From contig KV419424.1 in assembly GCA_001630475.1 (NCBI GenBank), forward strand, positions 362,040 to 426,039: 64,000 bases of DNA, given 5' to 3'. Source of the stretch: Sistotremastrum niveocremeum HHB9708 (taxonomy: Eukaryota; Basidiomycota; Agaricomycetes; Sistotremastrales; Sistotremastraceae). The translations under genes were made by a program, and so were the position numbers. A model generated the notes under the pieces. It was not told where the DNA came from, did no database searches, and was given only the letters and a program-made list of their open reading frames with translations. Below, piece by piece: positions 47,716 to 60,406 of the stretch. The stretch's first letter is position 1; each line of letters begins with the position of its first letter.

Positions 47716-50700
47716 TCAAGGAGGCAATGGGTAATTAAACAAGGTCACACAAAAGGCCCACAACTTATCAAGACTTGTCCAAACTACGGCCTGCGACCAT
47801 CCCATTTCCCCGTTGAAAAAGCGCGTTGTCTGAACTATGAGTATCGACATCACTTCTTCAGCATAATTCAATAGCTGTGATCTCAAGTCAAAAGTGGCCC
47901 CTATATCGCGCACTGAAGCTTTTTGATCCTCGACATGGGTGCCTTCCTCGGTATGTAGACCCGAGTCCTCTACGGTGCTTCTAGTGGGGACGAAGGAAGA
48001 TCGTAATGTTGATGACATCTCGGGCTTCAGAGAAAGCGGATCAGCGTGGGAAGGGTGCAGAAACGCGGGCTGTTGGGCAGCTATCGTCTCGGGAAGAGCG
48101 ATATCGTTGAGAGAAGTACGCAGCGCGGCCAGCTCTTTCTTGGTGTTGAATAATAATCCAAGAATCAAAAGCCCAGTCAACAAATAAACAGCTGTACGAG
48201 CCCAGTGTAGACTTTGTTCCCAAAAGTGAGCGCGCCGGTCAAAACGTCGTATTGACAGCCGCATGGTAGGGAAGAAATAAGGTTTGAGAAGATAAGCGGA
48301 TCGGGTCGAAGAATCGATCCAATACGGAAGATTGCTGTCCATGATTTCTGAGAAATCGCCTTTCGCCAGTGTCAATGATCAACCAAATTGGGGCGAAAGA
48401 GTGACATACTCTGTGATTTCAACACGTCGATAGTCATGCAACCCACGCGTGCAGCAAAGCAGGGTAACAACATGTCCATCAACACCCCACCATTGCGACG
48501 AGATTCACCCCAACCGACCATATACACCACCTCTACTTCTTCACTCACATCGAAAAGATCATTAGACAGGTCGAGCTTCACCCAGCATAGCCAATGTTTC
48601 TGCTCCTCAGAAGAGCCAGTCAATGAAGCAACCGTGTTAGATCCGGGCAAGAATTCGAAGTTTACGACGCGACTGCCAGCGCTGGCATAGATCACATCGA
48701 CCGTTGGACGATCAGAATATTGGTGCTCTGCAGCCAGTCCAAAGTCAAGATGAGATCTAAAAATGGAGGGGCGAGCCGGGATCCGAACTCTGACGACACA
48801 TCTGGTCCCAGGGGCTTGCGGTGCCATCAATGGTGTAATCGTAACCTGGACTGATGGTATGAGTGAGGATTCCAAAGGGTCCGGCGACGGGGGATGATCA
48901 ATGCTATCATAATTTGGCAGCCCCACGAGTGATGGTATTGCAGATGGAAGTGTGTTCGGTCGGGCGATAGCGAACGTCCGTCTATCAATGATGCTATGGA
49001 ATCCCACTTTATATTCGGCAGTGGTGCCTGTCGTGAGGGGACGCATGGAACCATTGCGGGAGATCAGCTCCAAACCTCCCATCTCGGCTATAAGTTGAAC
49101 ATCGTGGATCTGCTCAGCAGCAGCCAGGACGTTGAAGTATGGTAGATCCATGGCTTCCTGGCCGTCTTGGAGCGATAATGTGACCTGGCCGGAAATTTGA
49201 ATCTGAAACTCGTTCTGCAGGCTGAGACCGAGTTCCGTCATGTTGACATGAACAGTGAGTGAAGAAGAAGGGGTGGGCGAGCCTTTGAAGAAAGTAGAAT
49301 TTTGGCGTGAGGGCAAGGCAGAAGGACCAGCGACGGAGGGTGTTGGTGTTCCAGCAGAGCTCGTTGTCGGCGAACCGCGCTCAAATGTATAATCAGGCAT
49401 ATCAGGGGCGTGAGGAAGGGGTGCTCGCAGAAGCGATGACAAGGAGCTAGAGGTTGACGGTGTGGTAGGTGTAGTGGATGGCGAACGGACAGATGGCGGT
49501 CGTGAAGGATCCCAATTCTCCGGAGGAGCACCGCCGGCGTCGAGGTTATATCCTGTGTACGCCGATGAACCGTGAATTTGCCAATGTTTAGCGCTGTCCA
49601 ACCATTCTACGTTTGCATTTGGGGAGAGCAGCTCTATATCCAGGCCCAGTGAGGTGGCTACGCCGGGATACCAGAGGCCTGTACAAAATACGGAGCATTG
49701 CACCGTCCCTTGTATTTCTCCGGTGCCCAGTCGTTCATGAAGCGTCCAGAGGGTCTTGGTCTCGGCTTTCTGCACCGCAACTCTTCTTCGTTTCGAGCCG
49801 GAATCGGGTTGGGGCAGAGCGAAACGTATGATGAGGTGGTTTGTCGAAGGGAAAGAACCATGAAGTAGGAGGTCTTCGGCCTCTGAAGCCAGGGAGGATA
49901 AAGAGGATGATGGGGATGAGGTAGCAGATGAGGATAGGGGATGAGTGGTGATGGCAGGCGTCGTGGACAACTGCCAATTGGGGGCAGGGGAAGGAGGATA
50001 TATTCTTAACTTGATAAAGTTACTCAGACAGCGTGGAAGAGGGATCGAGAACTGGAAGAGGGTGTGAGTCAGAAGCTCAAAGATAGGGAGAACGGTGCGT
50101 ACACACCGTATATGGAGCAAATTTAGGACCAGCCTGCAAAGGGAGAACTAAATCGAGCGCGGCGACAAAATGAACGATAGGTTTCTCTATCAGGTTTCCA
50201 GCACCTTTTCTGTTACTCTTGGTCGAGTGGGGGGCATCAAAGTACAGGTGCCGAGGGAGCTCGGATGGTAATACATAGACGACAGCGCCATCAATGACCG
50301 AGAGAGAACCAGTGAGGTCTTCGCTGATTTCCTCGTCTGGATCGCGACTGGAAAATTCTGACAGATATGACTGTGGCAGACGAGACGGCAGATTGAGGGC
50401 ACGACATGCACTCAGGAGCAGAGGCGATGTGAAATGGTAAGGCTGAGAGGTGGCGGGATTGAGGGGATGGACGAGTGCATTGGCGACTTTGAGGTGCTCC
50501 TCTGGGGAAGCGTTCAGCTTGGAACAAGGACGCGGACGAGAGCTCATACCTGGGAAGAGATTGATGTGGGCGCGGGGAACAAAGGCATCCAATGGAATGG
50601 AAAGCTAGAGATGATCTAAGCGAACGCAAGGAAGAACAGACGAAGAGCGACTGACTTTGAGATAGAGTTTAAGGACGGCGCCGTCACCTTTCATGCGGCC

Positions 50701-50727
50701 TTCAAGAGACAATTTACTCACGATCAT
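47716..50727 (-). CDS. Unrecognised large protein with one C-terminal membrane segment
   Basis: I do not recognise the family. A start at 50727 (MIVSKLSLEGRMKGDGAVLK) fits; an earlier one at 50763 is possible. After an intron it reads LSIPLDAFVPRAHINLFP and LNASPEEHLKVANALVHPLN, then through a long open exon (about 48372-50120). The middle (about 49250-49480) is Ser/Thr/Pro-rich and probably disordered. Flanking parts look folded, with LHVNMTELGLSLQNEFQIQIS-like and QVTLSLQDGQEAMDLPYF strands suggestive of beta sandwich. After a last intron at about 48355-48412 comes RAHFWEQSLHWARTAVYLLTG, a 20-residue hydrophobic stretch (LLTGLLILGLLF), then NTKKELAALRTSL. Topology suggests a tail-proximal single-pass protein. 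Confidence 0.6.
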
Positions 50728-51057
50728 CGTTGGCGACAACGACGAAGAACGCGACCGACTCATCCGCGACCGAGGCAGAGCGCGACGAGGCCAACGCGAA
50801 CGCGTCCACAACGGTCGACACGCTGATTATGTAAGCATCGCCTCCCTTGGCTGCACCAATCGGTCAGACTGGTTGCTCTGCTCGAGACCGTGTGCGACGG
50901 CGACGGCGGGCGATGGACATGCACAGTGGCCGGACTGAGGCGGTGGCCCGAGACATTAATGGCCGAGACGGACGAGCTCCACGATGCATAACCCTCGCTC
51001 CGAGACACTGCCTCCTATAAAATCTCCTTGTCTCTGCTCTGCTCGCTCCGTCGTACA
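50728..51057. other. Divergent promoter region
   Basis: 330 bp between the unrecognised membrane-protein gene and a secreted-protein gene. GC-rich, with CGACGGCG-type runs, and a TATA box at its right end. No coding exon recognised. Confidence 0.5.
51016..51023 (+). promoter_or_regulatory. TATA box of the secreted-protein gene
   Basis: TATAAAAT lies 35 bp upstream of the ATG at 51058, a distance compatible with a core promoter and a very short leader. Such clear TATA boxes are unusual in the other promoters of this window. Confidence 0.55.
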
Positions 51058-51832
51058 ATGTTGTCCTCTCTCTTGCCCGTCGTTTTCTCCTCGCTCGTCC
51101 TCGCTGTTCCTGCACCTCTCCATCAGCGAGACGTTCCCATCTCCATCTGCAACACCACCCTCACTGGTCTTCTTGCTGCCAATGCATCATCGAGTAAGCT
51201 TGCTTGTCTTCTGCCCGTCGTATCGTCCTCACCTTTCCAAGACCCATTAGCCTTTTCTATCGATAATCAGAGCCAGCTGGTCTTCAACGCCTCTTCCAAT
51301 GAGGTCCTCAATGTCGCTTTCCAGCCCTGCACCCCGAATTTCGGCCACTTTAACACAACCGGAAACGACACCGTCGAAGGTATTGATATATACGAACCAC
51401 TATTTTGCCCCATAACTGACTTGCATATCTCCCAGGTCACATATTCCTGCCCGACCTCCAACAGTGTCTCGGAGTTGCATCTCTCGAAGGACCCACTCTT
51501 CAGCTCGCCGCGGTTGATTGTCCTATCTCTGATGACAGTTCACAAGGCTTTGTCTCATGGGTCCAGACAAATGGTTCTTTCCTCTTTGTGCGTATCCTTC
51601 TGTACTATACACCTCCCTCACTAACACGTCCATTCAGGCTGGCGTCACTCAGGCCGATGGCTCCATCATTCAAGGCACTAACCTGCCGGGTGCCGCGAAT
51701 TGCACAGGCTTTGGTTTCTTCGGTTTCCCATCCACTGCTTCCGGAGTACCCGCCGATGGCCCTGTCACTCTCGAGTGCGCTAACAACGCCGATGTCTCTC
51801 CCTTCCTGTTTGCACCTTCGCTCTCATCCTGA
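51058..51832 (+). CDS. Small secreted protein, ricin-B-lectin-like fragment
   Basis: Secreted protein of unknown role. It starts with a signal peptide, MLSSLLPVVFSSLVLAVPAP, followed by LHQRDVP (a possible Kex2-like Arg site). Two introns are removed (about 51380-51436 and about 51590-51637). The mature part has several N-x-S/T sites (NTT, NAS), a few Cys, and a stretch HIFLPDLQQCLGVASLEG followed by LQLAAVDC that recalls one trefoil of ricin-type lectins. The end reads TGFGFFGFPSTASGVP and ECANNADVSPFLFAPSLSS. Similar small secreted proteins are common in Agaricomycetes. Lectin activity is not shown. Confidence 0.75.
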
Positions 51833-51997
51833 AGGACCGTTCGGTCATGAAACATACTCACGGACCATCAGCCTGCGTAGATCTTTCGGACTGATCTCAA
51901 ACATTGTAGAACTTGTATATTATTGGACATTAGGACAATAGCTCATCTGTACTTTCGCAACATTGATGTATCATAGCCTTTCACACTTGGAAAAAAC

Positions 51998-53851
51998 TAC
52001 ATGTATGGTTCGCAAACTTGAGGATTGTGCATTGCCTCCGGATCCTGTGTCAAATAACCTCGCTTCAAACCCTCAAAGTATGACCTAGTGAATCGTCAGA
52101 TTGATCTCCCGCGTGTACAAGTGATGGTTCTCACCATTGTCTCGGATAGTCTCCTTCCAAATCAGAATTTTCGATCTTGAAATTCCAAAATAGCCAACCA
52201 GCTCCCTGACTATATGTCAACTTTTGTGCATCCGCCCATTTCTTCAGGAAGTCATCGGTGGCGTCGAACTGTGTAGACAACGCCCATTCTCCGAACCACA
52301 GCGGACTATTGCCCAAAGCGGCGTCCGCTGCCACGCGTCCCAAATTGCATATCGACGTGAGGTAGGCGGACTCGGTAGCATCGGCAACGCCCTATTATCA
52401 TTCAGCGACATCAGCTTCAGATGAAATAGTACACGAACCCCAAAACTATAGTACAGGTGATTATCGTACGCTTGAGGACCCATGACGGCAGATGACGGAT
52501 TTGACGGGTTATGGTATTGCCAATTGACATCCATGAAACTGCGGGCCGCACTTAGGTTTACGATCAACAGACGGACGATACGGCTTACTTGGTAACAAGT
52601 GGGTCCCGCGAAGGTGCGGAGAACGTGAAGATAGAGCCCATCCCGTAATCAGCCGCCATTTCTTGCAGCACCGGAAGAGCTACTTGAAGCGCCGACTGAA
52701 CCTCTGCGTTCAGAGATGAAAGCTGCGAAACTCTGGACAGGGTTGTGTTCAGGTTAATATTATGCGATGTCGACACGTCAGACAGGTCTCCGTGTGCTTC
52801 CCCAGCCACAGTGATGCCAAGCAGGAGCTCAACAGAGCGCACTACTTGCACAAAGTTGGTCTGAACTGAAGACAAATTCAGTTTAATCCCCGGAAGGACG
52901 CGCTCACTTACATTCGCCGTATCCTGGGGTTTGGTTGGCATCCATGATTGGTTCATTCGCAGCCTGAATTGAAACGACACTGGCAAAGTCGGGGTCCAGA
53001 TGAGCAAGTGTCGTCATCACGGCGGTCCAGGCCAGAGCTCGATCATAGTTCCATGACGTCTGCGAAAGATCCAGTGATGGAAACGGAAGGAAGACGTGAG
53101 TGGCATACATAGAACTGTGGTTGATAGGTGCAGTTCCCGGCAAACATCTGGTTGACAGCTGCAACGCCGGGTAGGGCATGGTGATCCAAGATCACGTTGA
53201 TACCTGCGTCGCGCAGCATTTGGAGGCCGCGTTTCTGAAAAATGTCAGGGCTATTGAGGGCAGCTTACGAGGGTCGAAGGGAGAATGGTGCGTACGAGAT
53301 GAAGGATCCCGCCCTTGGGATAGAATTCGGTAGAGCAATCAACGAGTGGTTCAATGATCCAGAACCCGAGCTGTAGAACATGGACTACTCAGTACAGTGC
53401 AGTAATGATGAGACCGAGCTCGCTCATACAGGGATCCGGACAGTATTGATCTGGGCCTGAACGAGTTGATCGACATCATCCTGTGTGAACCAAGACGCCC
53501 TTGGAGGATGGTAAATAAAAGCTCGACAACAACCAGATGAATGTTACCAATGGTTCTGAAAGAGCGTGTCTGCGGTGTCCGGGTATGCCTTTGTTAAAGC
53601 CCTTGCAACAAATCGTCAATGTGCTCAATCACGATCAAGTAGTTTCCTCACCATTCGGAGCGGATGCACAGTGAACAATCGTCGCATTGCTCGCCACCCA
53701 TTTCTTTCCACTCCTGCTCTGCCATCCATGGTTCAAAGACGAGCCAGGAGCCGATATTGACACCGTAGATCTTCTGGTCTGGAAAGGAGGCAGAGACACG
53801 CGAGAAAGACAAGACAGAGAAAAGAGCGGCAATTAAGAGAGTGATAGTCAT
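51998..53851 (-). CDS. Secreted glycoside hydrolase family 5 (exo-beta-1,3-glucanase-like)
   Basis: Retaining beta-glycosidase likely acting on fungal-wall or plant beta-glucan. A signal peptide (MTITLLIAALFSVLSFSRVS) is followed by KIYGVNIGSWLVFEPWMAE. Further exons give QAQINTVRIPLGFWI-type sequence, LQMLRDAGINVILDHHALPG, SWNYDRALAWTAVMTTLAHL and VVSIQAANEPIMDA, with the acid/base Glu in NEP. Later exons carry MDVNWQYHNPSNPS, AYDNHLYYSFG and SPLWFGEWALSTQF, with the nucleophile Glu in FGEW, then GWLFWNFKIENS. The last exon ends QDPEAMHNPQVCEPYM. It resembles the GH5_9 exoglucanases but has an extra Cys-rich loop after the start; subfamily is not certain. Confidence 0.88.
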
Positions 53852-54655
53852 ACTAAGGAATAGGAAACGAGTGTGGGCCTGTTAAAAGGAGATGAAGAGA
53901 AATGCAGAAAAGTCAACATTGCATTCTTCGCGTCCGACTGCTTCGAATTGCGCACGTGACCTTCGACGGTTCGTTGGGCAAGTTAATCGAGAAAAAAAAT
54001 TCATTGGAGAGACTACAAGATACAAGGGGGTAATACGAGTAGGACAGCCTGCAGGGAGGCACGTCAATATCAGAGGGACACATAAGAAGACAACGGCATT
54101 CCGACGGCCTCAGACTCGCCTTATCGCTCCCCATATGTACCCGTCCACGGCGGTTGTGTTGACTGATAAAAGAACAACAGCCCGCGCGACGCCTCCGTCA
54201 GAGGACCTGCAGAACAGGCGTGGATACATGGCGGTTTACCAGAGTCGTCATCCCAGGACAACGGACGGAGCAAAAAATCAAAGAAACTCGACTCACTATA
54301 GCTTATGCAAAATGCTAGTGGATGTTGGACGCATGAGGTGATCTGGCTTCATCACCTCTCAACCAAAGGGAGAAGCATAGGCCAAGATTGTTTTATAGTG
54401 TCTCGATTACTCTCCAACGTTTGTCTGGACCATCCAGCCCGTAAAAGAATGCAGAGTGCAAGTGGGCAGATAGTAATTGGACGTTGTGAAGAAAGACTGT
54501 TTGGCCTGTATTTGCACTATATATCTTGTTTGCGGAGCTCGAAAGCCCGCAGAAAGCGCCCAAGACAGCTCTTCACAGTTTGCCCAAGTAGATTCAGCAA
54601 CCGTCCTGGGCCACTTTGGAGCCCGAGAGCACCTGGATTGAGCTCTTTGGCATCA
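53852..54655. other. Intergenic region between divergent GH5 and RCE1 genes
   Basis: About 800 bp. It contains a CACGTG E-box core at 53953-53958. An open frame of 149 codons (53892-54341) has no family-like composition and I treat it as chance. No tRNA-like or repeat structure is recognised. Confidence 0.5.
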
Positions 54656-55862
54656 ATGCTACGCGATCTTTCGACAACCCAGACGTTTCTCCTCTCAGCT
54701 ATTTTCCCTGTCTCTTATGTCGCGTCCATCTATCTACGTTCAGCATCTAGGCTTTCATTCTCGTCCTCACAAGGCAAACCTCTTCGCGGCCGAGACGATC
54801 AAGGCGTGATCAAGGCACGCTTGCTTGCAGTGTCGCTCAGCACGCTTCTTAGCGTCGTGATAGTAATTGTGCTCAACTGGACATGTTCTAGACCGCCAGC
54901 AAGGTGCGACCTGCCTCCATGTCTCGGTAGTCGACCACTGCGTTCTAATTGCACATAAACATATTCGATAGATTTCAGGCATCAATATTGAGTACATGGT
55001 CACTCCTGGGTTTTGGTCTGCCCCACCCACTCATCACCCCACACTTGCTTGCGCCGCTTTTGTACCTTGGTCCTCTGTATGGGCTGTTTTTATCCCGGTC
55101 CTTACCGTTGCAGGAACGCTCCTCTTTCCAAGACTATCGCGCGACTCTCTCTCAGTGGCAAGGAATTCGTAACTATCTGGCCGTGGGTTGCTAGGCTATG
55201 TCTCGTTAGCCGTTCAAACGATTTGCAGGCCCCCATAACTGAAGAAATAGTCTTTCGCTCTTGCATTCTTGCCGTTGGAATATCCTCAGGAAGGTCATCG
55301 AGGTCCCTGATTTTCTTGAGTCCTCTTTGGTTCGGCGTAGGCATGTAGCACCGTCCTTCTTCGGATGAGCGGATATCACTCACTTCGTAGGCCAGCCCAC
55401 CTTCATCACGCTTGGGAAGTATTTCAACGCAACGGAAATGATTCTCGGGCGCTCACACAGGCTCTAACAACTTGTGGTAAGATTTGGTTGCATCGTATTC
55501 GAACGATATACTTATTTCCTGGCAGCGTTTCAACTCGTGTACACGACACTGTTTGGCTGGTACTCGTGCTATCTTTTCATACGGACGGGTACAAAATTGC
55601 TTTTTGTCGTGAAGGAAACTATGTGTGACAGCGATCGCTAGGATCCGTGTGGCCATCTATTAGCGCACACATCTTCTGCAATACGCTCGGCCTTCCGCAG
55701 CTATGTTGGGACATGCGCGTGCACCGGGACCGTAAACAAAGTACGGTCATTCGCCAACGTGTCTCACTCGAATCTGAACATCTAAAATAAGCGATACTGA
55801 TGGCCTATCTTGGTGGGGTGGTTTTGTTCGGACTTTCACTCGGGCCGTGGACTAGGAGTTGA
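54656..55862 (+). CDS. RCE1: CAAX prenyl endopeptidase Rce1
   Basis: ER membrane protease removing the AAX tripeptide from farnesylated Ras and a-factor. MLRDLSTTQTFLLSAIFPVS runs into SYVASIYLR. After introns come STWSLLGFGLPHPLITPHLL, LLYLGPLYGLFLSRSLP and WQGIRNYLA. The next intron restores APITEEIVFRSCILAVG with the catalytic EExxxR. LIFLSPLWFGV splices to AHLHHAWEVFQRN, the second motif (HxxxE/N type). Then AFQLVYTTLFGWYSCYLFIRTG, SVWPSISAHIFCNTLGLP and a last exon ending LFGLSLGPWTRS. Membrane segments and motif spacing match Rce1. Confidence 0.9.
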
Positions 55863-56031
55863 ACGAATAGGAAATTAGAATATAGGGAGTTACGAGCGCG
55901 GGCTGTGCTGGAGTGGCCGTTAGCTGTACAGCGTCGTGTGACCGAGTTGCCGTATGCAGTGAAGATCAAATCAAATCTAGCTGTGTCGCTGTTTTTCTAG
56001 CTTGTTAGTGTTACCCGTGCAGTGCTTCATC

Positions 56032-58590
56032 ATGTCGTCTCAACCTCCAGCCCAGCCTGCCATGTCCCCCCCACCTGTTCCCGCCAGTCCCCCGTCGTCT
56101 TCAGTCAGGAGACATCACACAATCTCCAGTGCTTCCAGAGCCTCCAGAGCCTCTCGTGCTCCAATTACTGAGGAAAGCGCCGAGGGTCAAGACTGGAACA
56201 ATGAAGATGAAGTCGTTACCACCGATGCTTGGAATGCAGGAGGAGGCGTAGGAGCTGTTGGGGAAAGGGCCGGGGCTGGTGGTCTTCATCGCCAGAGCTC
56301 CCTGCCTTCACGTTACAACCGTGGTGCGTTGATTCCACTCTCGGTGCTCGGTCGCCCCTAGTATGACGATCTATATCCCATCCTGATTTGTCCTTGGTAG
56401 TCAAACGCTCTGGAAATCTTACACCTCGCACTATCAACAGCCTCTCCGTCATCGCTGCAGAGCATCTTGATCATGAAGGCGATGACGATTGGGAGCACGA
56501 AATCCACAAATGGAACGATGAGGGCGATGAGGTTCGTGAATGCCTTTCTCTCAGTGTGTCCTTGGTGTCCTTATGATATATTATATATCAAGTCTTTGGA
56601 TACGATCCCGGCTGCCTCTCAAGACGCGGCATCTTCCTCATACCAACCAGCAGCAGACGAAAATGCATCGTCCACCCCTGACTCGACGGGTGTTGGTGTC
56701 CGACGGCATCAGAGTTTGACCTATGGCTCAAACGCGAAAAAGTATGGGCAAGCTGGCCTCAAGAGATCCGGCACTATGCTGGCTACTGCTCCGGGTCGCA
56801 ACTCTCGCCCAGCGCCAGATCCTCAAGACGAAGAAGAGGAGTTCGTGGAAGAGGAGGCGCAAGAGGAACCACAATATCCCCAGCTCAATCAGCAGACTCA
56901 GGTGCCCAGCCCCGCTCGCAGCTCTCCTTGGAACACGCCTGCCAACGAATGGCGCACGAACCCCATGTCTCAGGTTCCACAAACCCCATATGGCAGAGCA
57001 AACCAGATGGACGATGTTCAACGCGCTCTTGCTTCCTTGGATATCTCCCCCCCTCCATCTCAACCGTCGCCGGTTCCATTCCAGAATAATCAAAGTTTCC
57101 AACCACCCCGCTTCAATCAGTCATTGCATCAGAACAACAACGTTCCTGGAATGCGGACTCTTCGACCTAGCGAGTACAACCGACAGGCAACGCTGGATAG
57201 CGAATCAGAAGGTGGATTGAATCCTTATATGGCAAGCCCCCCTCGTGGCGGCAAATTCGCACAATCACAGTTTCCTGGTCATCAACAGAGAAGCTCGACA
57301 GGATCAACCGAAAGCGATGATCCGTATAATACCAGCGCAGGCAGATGGGATCAGAGAGCCAATACGAGAACCCCGATTCAAAACATTCCCTATGGCATGC
57401 CTGGTTTCTCGTCACCCACCATGGGTGTCATGTCGTCCATGATGCCGATTCCGCCAAACTACATGAGTCCAATGCTCGTACCTAGTCAGCCTCCCCGTCT
57501 AGGGTCTCAAGACCCGAATATGCAAACGCAAGATCCCAATCAGGCTCAAACTCCGCAACAATATCTTACACCACCGATCGACATGCCATCTCTCATTGCC
57601 AACAAAGGATACAACCCAGTAAACTTTGATTTACGTCCTTCGTTCGTTCGTAGATTCATACTGCCCGTATGCTCTGGAACTGACCCTTTCACATAGGCAA
57701 GATATTTTGTAATCAAGTCGTACACTGAGGATGACGTGCACAAGTCTCTGAAGTATGAAATTTGGAGCTCTACAGATCCCGGAAATAAGAGACTAGATAA
57801 GGCATTCAAGGAGTGTGCAGGGCGTGGTCCCATCTATCTATTCTTCAGTGTCAATGCTAGTGGACACTTCTGTGGCATGGCAGAGATGCTCACGCCTGTA
57901 TGTCTCAACTCTATCCTCCCTGGCTTTTCCTCATGTCACATTGCAGGTTGATTATACACGCAGTAGTACGGTCTGGGCGTCTGATAAGTGGAAGGGTGTA
58001 TTCAAGGTTCGATGGATCTTTGTGCGTGATGTGCCTAATGCAAATTTGAGGCACATCAAATTGAAGTCAGTGTGCACACCCTCATTCTGCCTTCTATATT
58101 AATCAGCTACTTAGTAACACCCAAGAGCGAAAGCCTGTCACCAACTCTCGGGATACCCAAGAACTATTACCTGATGCAGGTTTGGAGATGTTGAAAATAT
58201 TTTTCACACATCCAGCAAGAACATCACTGTTACAGGACTTTGCATTTTATGAAGTAAGTCTGGATGTTTTCAAGCATACATTTCTTGACAACTCTGGACA
58301 TCTAGCTCCAAGCAATTCAGAAATCAACACAGTCAAGTAACTCAGACCCCCCTTCTCCGACTTCCCCGGGCCAAGGCATCAAAACACCTAGTCAAAGTCC
58401 TCCCCCAACCTTTGTGCAGCCCCAAGTTGGTATGAATATGCTTGGGTATACACCTCAATATGCAATGGGTCCTATGAATCAGATGATGGGCATGAATTTG
58501 GCTGGCTTCACCCATCCACAGGCTATAGTACGAAGTGTTATGCGCGACCCTAGCCCATCTCCAGGACCCACACTGCCATACTTGACATGA
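56032..58590 (+). CDS. YTH-domain RNA m6A reader (Pho92/YTHDF-like)
   Basis: Reader of N6-methyladenosine RNA. A long disordered N-terminus rich in Ser, Pro, Gln and Asn ([20 protein letters not shown] ...) covers about 56032-57650 with introns. The YTH domain begins after the intron ending near 57696: [26 protein letters not shown] (first cage Trp), [20 protein letters not shown] and [28 protein letters not shown] supplies the remaining two cage Trp, and [14 protein letters not shown] follows. Downstream [20 protein letters not shown] and a Pro/Met-rich tail end the protein. The three aromatic-cage residues are conserved, so m6A binding is expected. It resembles the YTHDF/Pho92 group by its C-terminal placement. 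Confidence 0.93.
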
Positions 58591-59026
58591 AGAAAACAAA
58601 TTTGTAGTCTGCTTTTACCATGAATGACCCCTTCACTAATTTCACATGCCATGGATGGATACTAGCATCTGGTTATATCCATTCTTTGTACTAGCTGTTA
58701 CCTCTCACCCATTATATTTGTGTGTATGTTCGTGCAGGATTGAAACCAATAGCCTAAGAAGATTCTGGGGACTGGGGCCAAATCTGAGTGCAATTTGTGG
58801 TATCTGGGGCCCAAGTCACTGATTCACCACAAGTCAATATCAAAGTATATATTGCCTTCCAAATGCTATGCAGTGCAAACAGCTCTGGATAAGGATTTCC
58901 GTGGGTATAACTGCAGGTGACCTGGATCTGCTGCTCACCCTTAGTACATTATGATACTACCTAAGGATGCACAGTGCACACAAGTACTATGCTCACAGAA
59001 CCAGTACTACTAGGCTATGGCGCCAT
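58591..59026. other. Intergenic region 3' of the YTH gene, edge of the repeat island
   Basis: About 440 bp without recognisable gene. GGTAC-rich repeat sequence begins after about 59027. Confidence 0.5.
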
Positions 59027-59070
59027 GGATATACCTGAGTAGGTACTAGTAGGTACCAGGTCTGGTACTA

Positions 59071-59697
59071 GGGTTGTACAATACAATATAATACAATATT
59101 TTGCCCACTTTTCATTTATATTGATATTGTATACTGATATTGTGAATCGTGATACAATATACTGATATATATCAATATATATCAATACATTCCCCTAAAA
59201 TCAATATATAGCCTATTTTTGACATGTAAGGAGCTTTATTCTGTCAATTCTATGTGTATGAAGTCAATATACATCCTCTACATGCTGTATTGAGCCAGAT
59301 ATAGGCAAATATCTCATATTTGACCAATATTTGAGCAATATCTGGATGATATAAGTACAATATACTGCTGTCAGACCACAGTTATATTGCCAATATATTG
59401 AGAATATACTTGTCCAGGGGCTCAAACACAGTCTCAGGAGGGTGGAATACACTGAAATAGAGGCAATACAAGAGGCTAGAAGGTATATTGGGCCATACAC
59501 TGGATATTTGACCCCAAAAGTGGTCAAATATGACCCTTATTGGACCCTTAATATATATCACAATATATCATGATATAATGATATATATCGATATTTGTGC
59601 AATATCTGGGTTCTGGAGCAAAGTATACTGTATCGTGATACGATATGATACAATAACCAATACAATTGCAATATACTATATTGTATTGTTACAACCC
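59071..59697 (+). mobile_element. TA-flanked AT-rich MITE, copy 1
   Basis: 627-bp element bounded by inverted repeats starting GGGTTGTA(A)CAATACAATAT and flanked directly by TA at 59069-59070 and 59698-59699. The interior is very AT-rich, full of ATATATCAATAT-type palindromes, and has no long reading frame. The TA duplication and terminal repeats resemble non-autonomous Tc1/mariner-type elements; superfamily is inferred only. Confidence 0.8.
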
Positions 59698-59852
59698 TAT
59701 CTGGTACCTGCCTTTTTCCAGTCTTTACCTGGCACAACTGGACCTTCAGAAGAGATTAGACCTACTAAATACTACTGGTTGTACTTTTGAGTGCTTGGAT
59801 CCTTGGAAGTACTCAGGAGTACTCAAAAGTTGTGACTGGACTAAGGTTTAAC

Positions 59853-60368
59853 TAGAGTTCGAAGGTCCAGTCCACGTGACTGCAGGCAACCGAAGGTCGT
59901 GGTGGGGTCGTGACTGGACTGCAGTTGCCGGTCATCCAGATTTCTGAAAATCAGGCAACCGGCAACTGCAGTCATGACCAGTCGCAACCGTGGTCATGAC
60001 TGAGGACCCTGAGGGGGCCTGGGAAAGGGTGTACACAGGGTATTTTGGGTGTCAAGTGGGTATTTATGGGCATATATTCATCATATATTGTATTATATAG
60101 TGTTCCTATGTGTTACTAGACACTATATGGCCACTAATAAGACCTAAAAGTAATATATAATTGATTAAAATAATGATTTAGACCAGCTGTGACCTCAGGT
60201 CGTGGCCATGACTGGTCAGGCAACTGGTCTTTTTGGCAACTGGTTGCTGGACCGCAACTGCAGTCCTGTTGCCAGTTGCCCAAAATTTTGGCATGCAACC
60301 GGACCGGCAGTTGCCAGTCATGGGCAAAAATGGAAAAAGTCCAGTCGTGACCGGACTTTAAAACCCTA
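59853..60368 (+). mobile_element. 516-bp hAT-like MITE, copy A
   Basis: Bounded by TAGAGTTCGAAGGTCC and, at the right end, GGACTTTAAAACCCTA (inverted). A perfect 8-bp direct repeat GGTTTAAC flanks it at 59845-59852 and 60369-60376. The interior is rich in CCAGTC/GACTGG and GCAACCGG motifs on both strands, with a central AT-rich part. No coding capacity is seen. The 8-bp duplication suggests the hAT superfamily. Confidence 0.85.
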
Positions 60369-60406
60369 GGTTTAACACAAGTCCAGGCAAAAAACAGGTA
60401 CGGTTA

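Noticed and set aside
53892-54341. 149-codon plus-strand open frame upstream of RCE1
   Set aside because: No motif, no plausible splice context, composition like random translation; it starts in the GH5 promoter.
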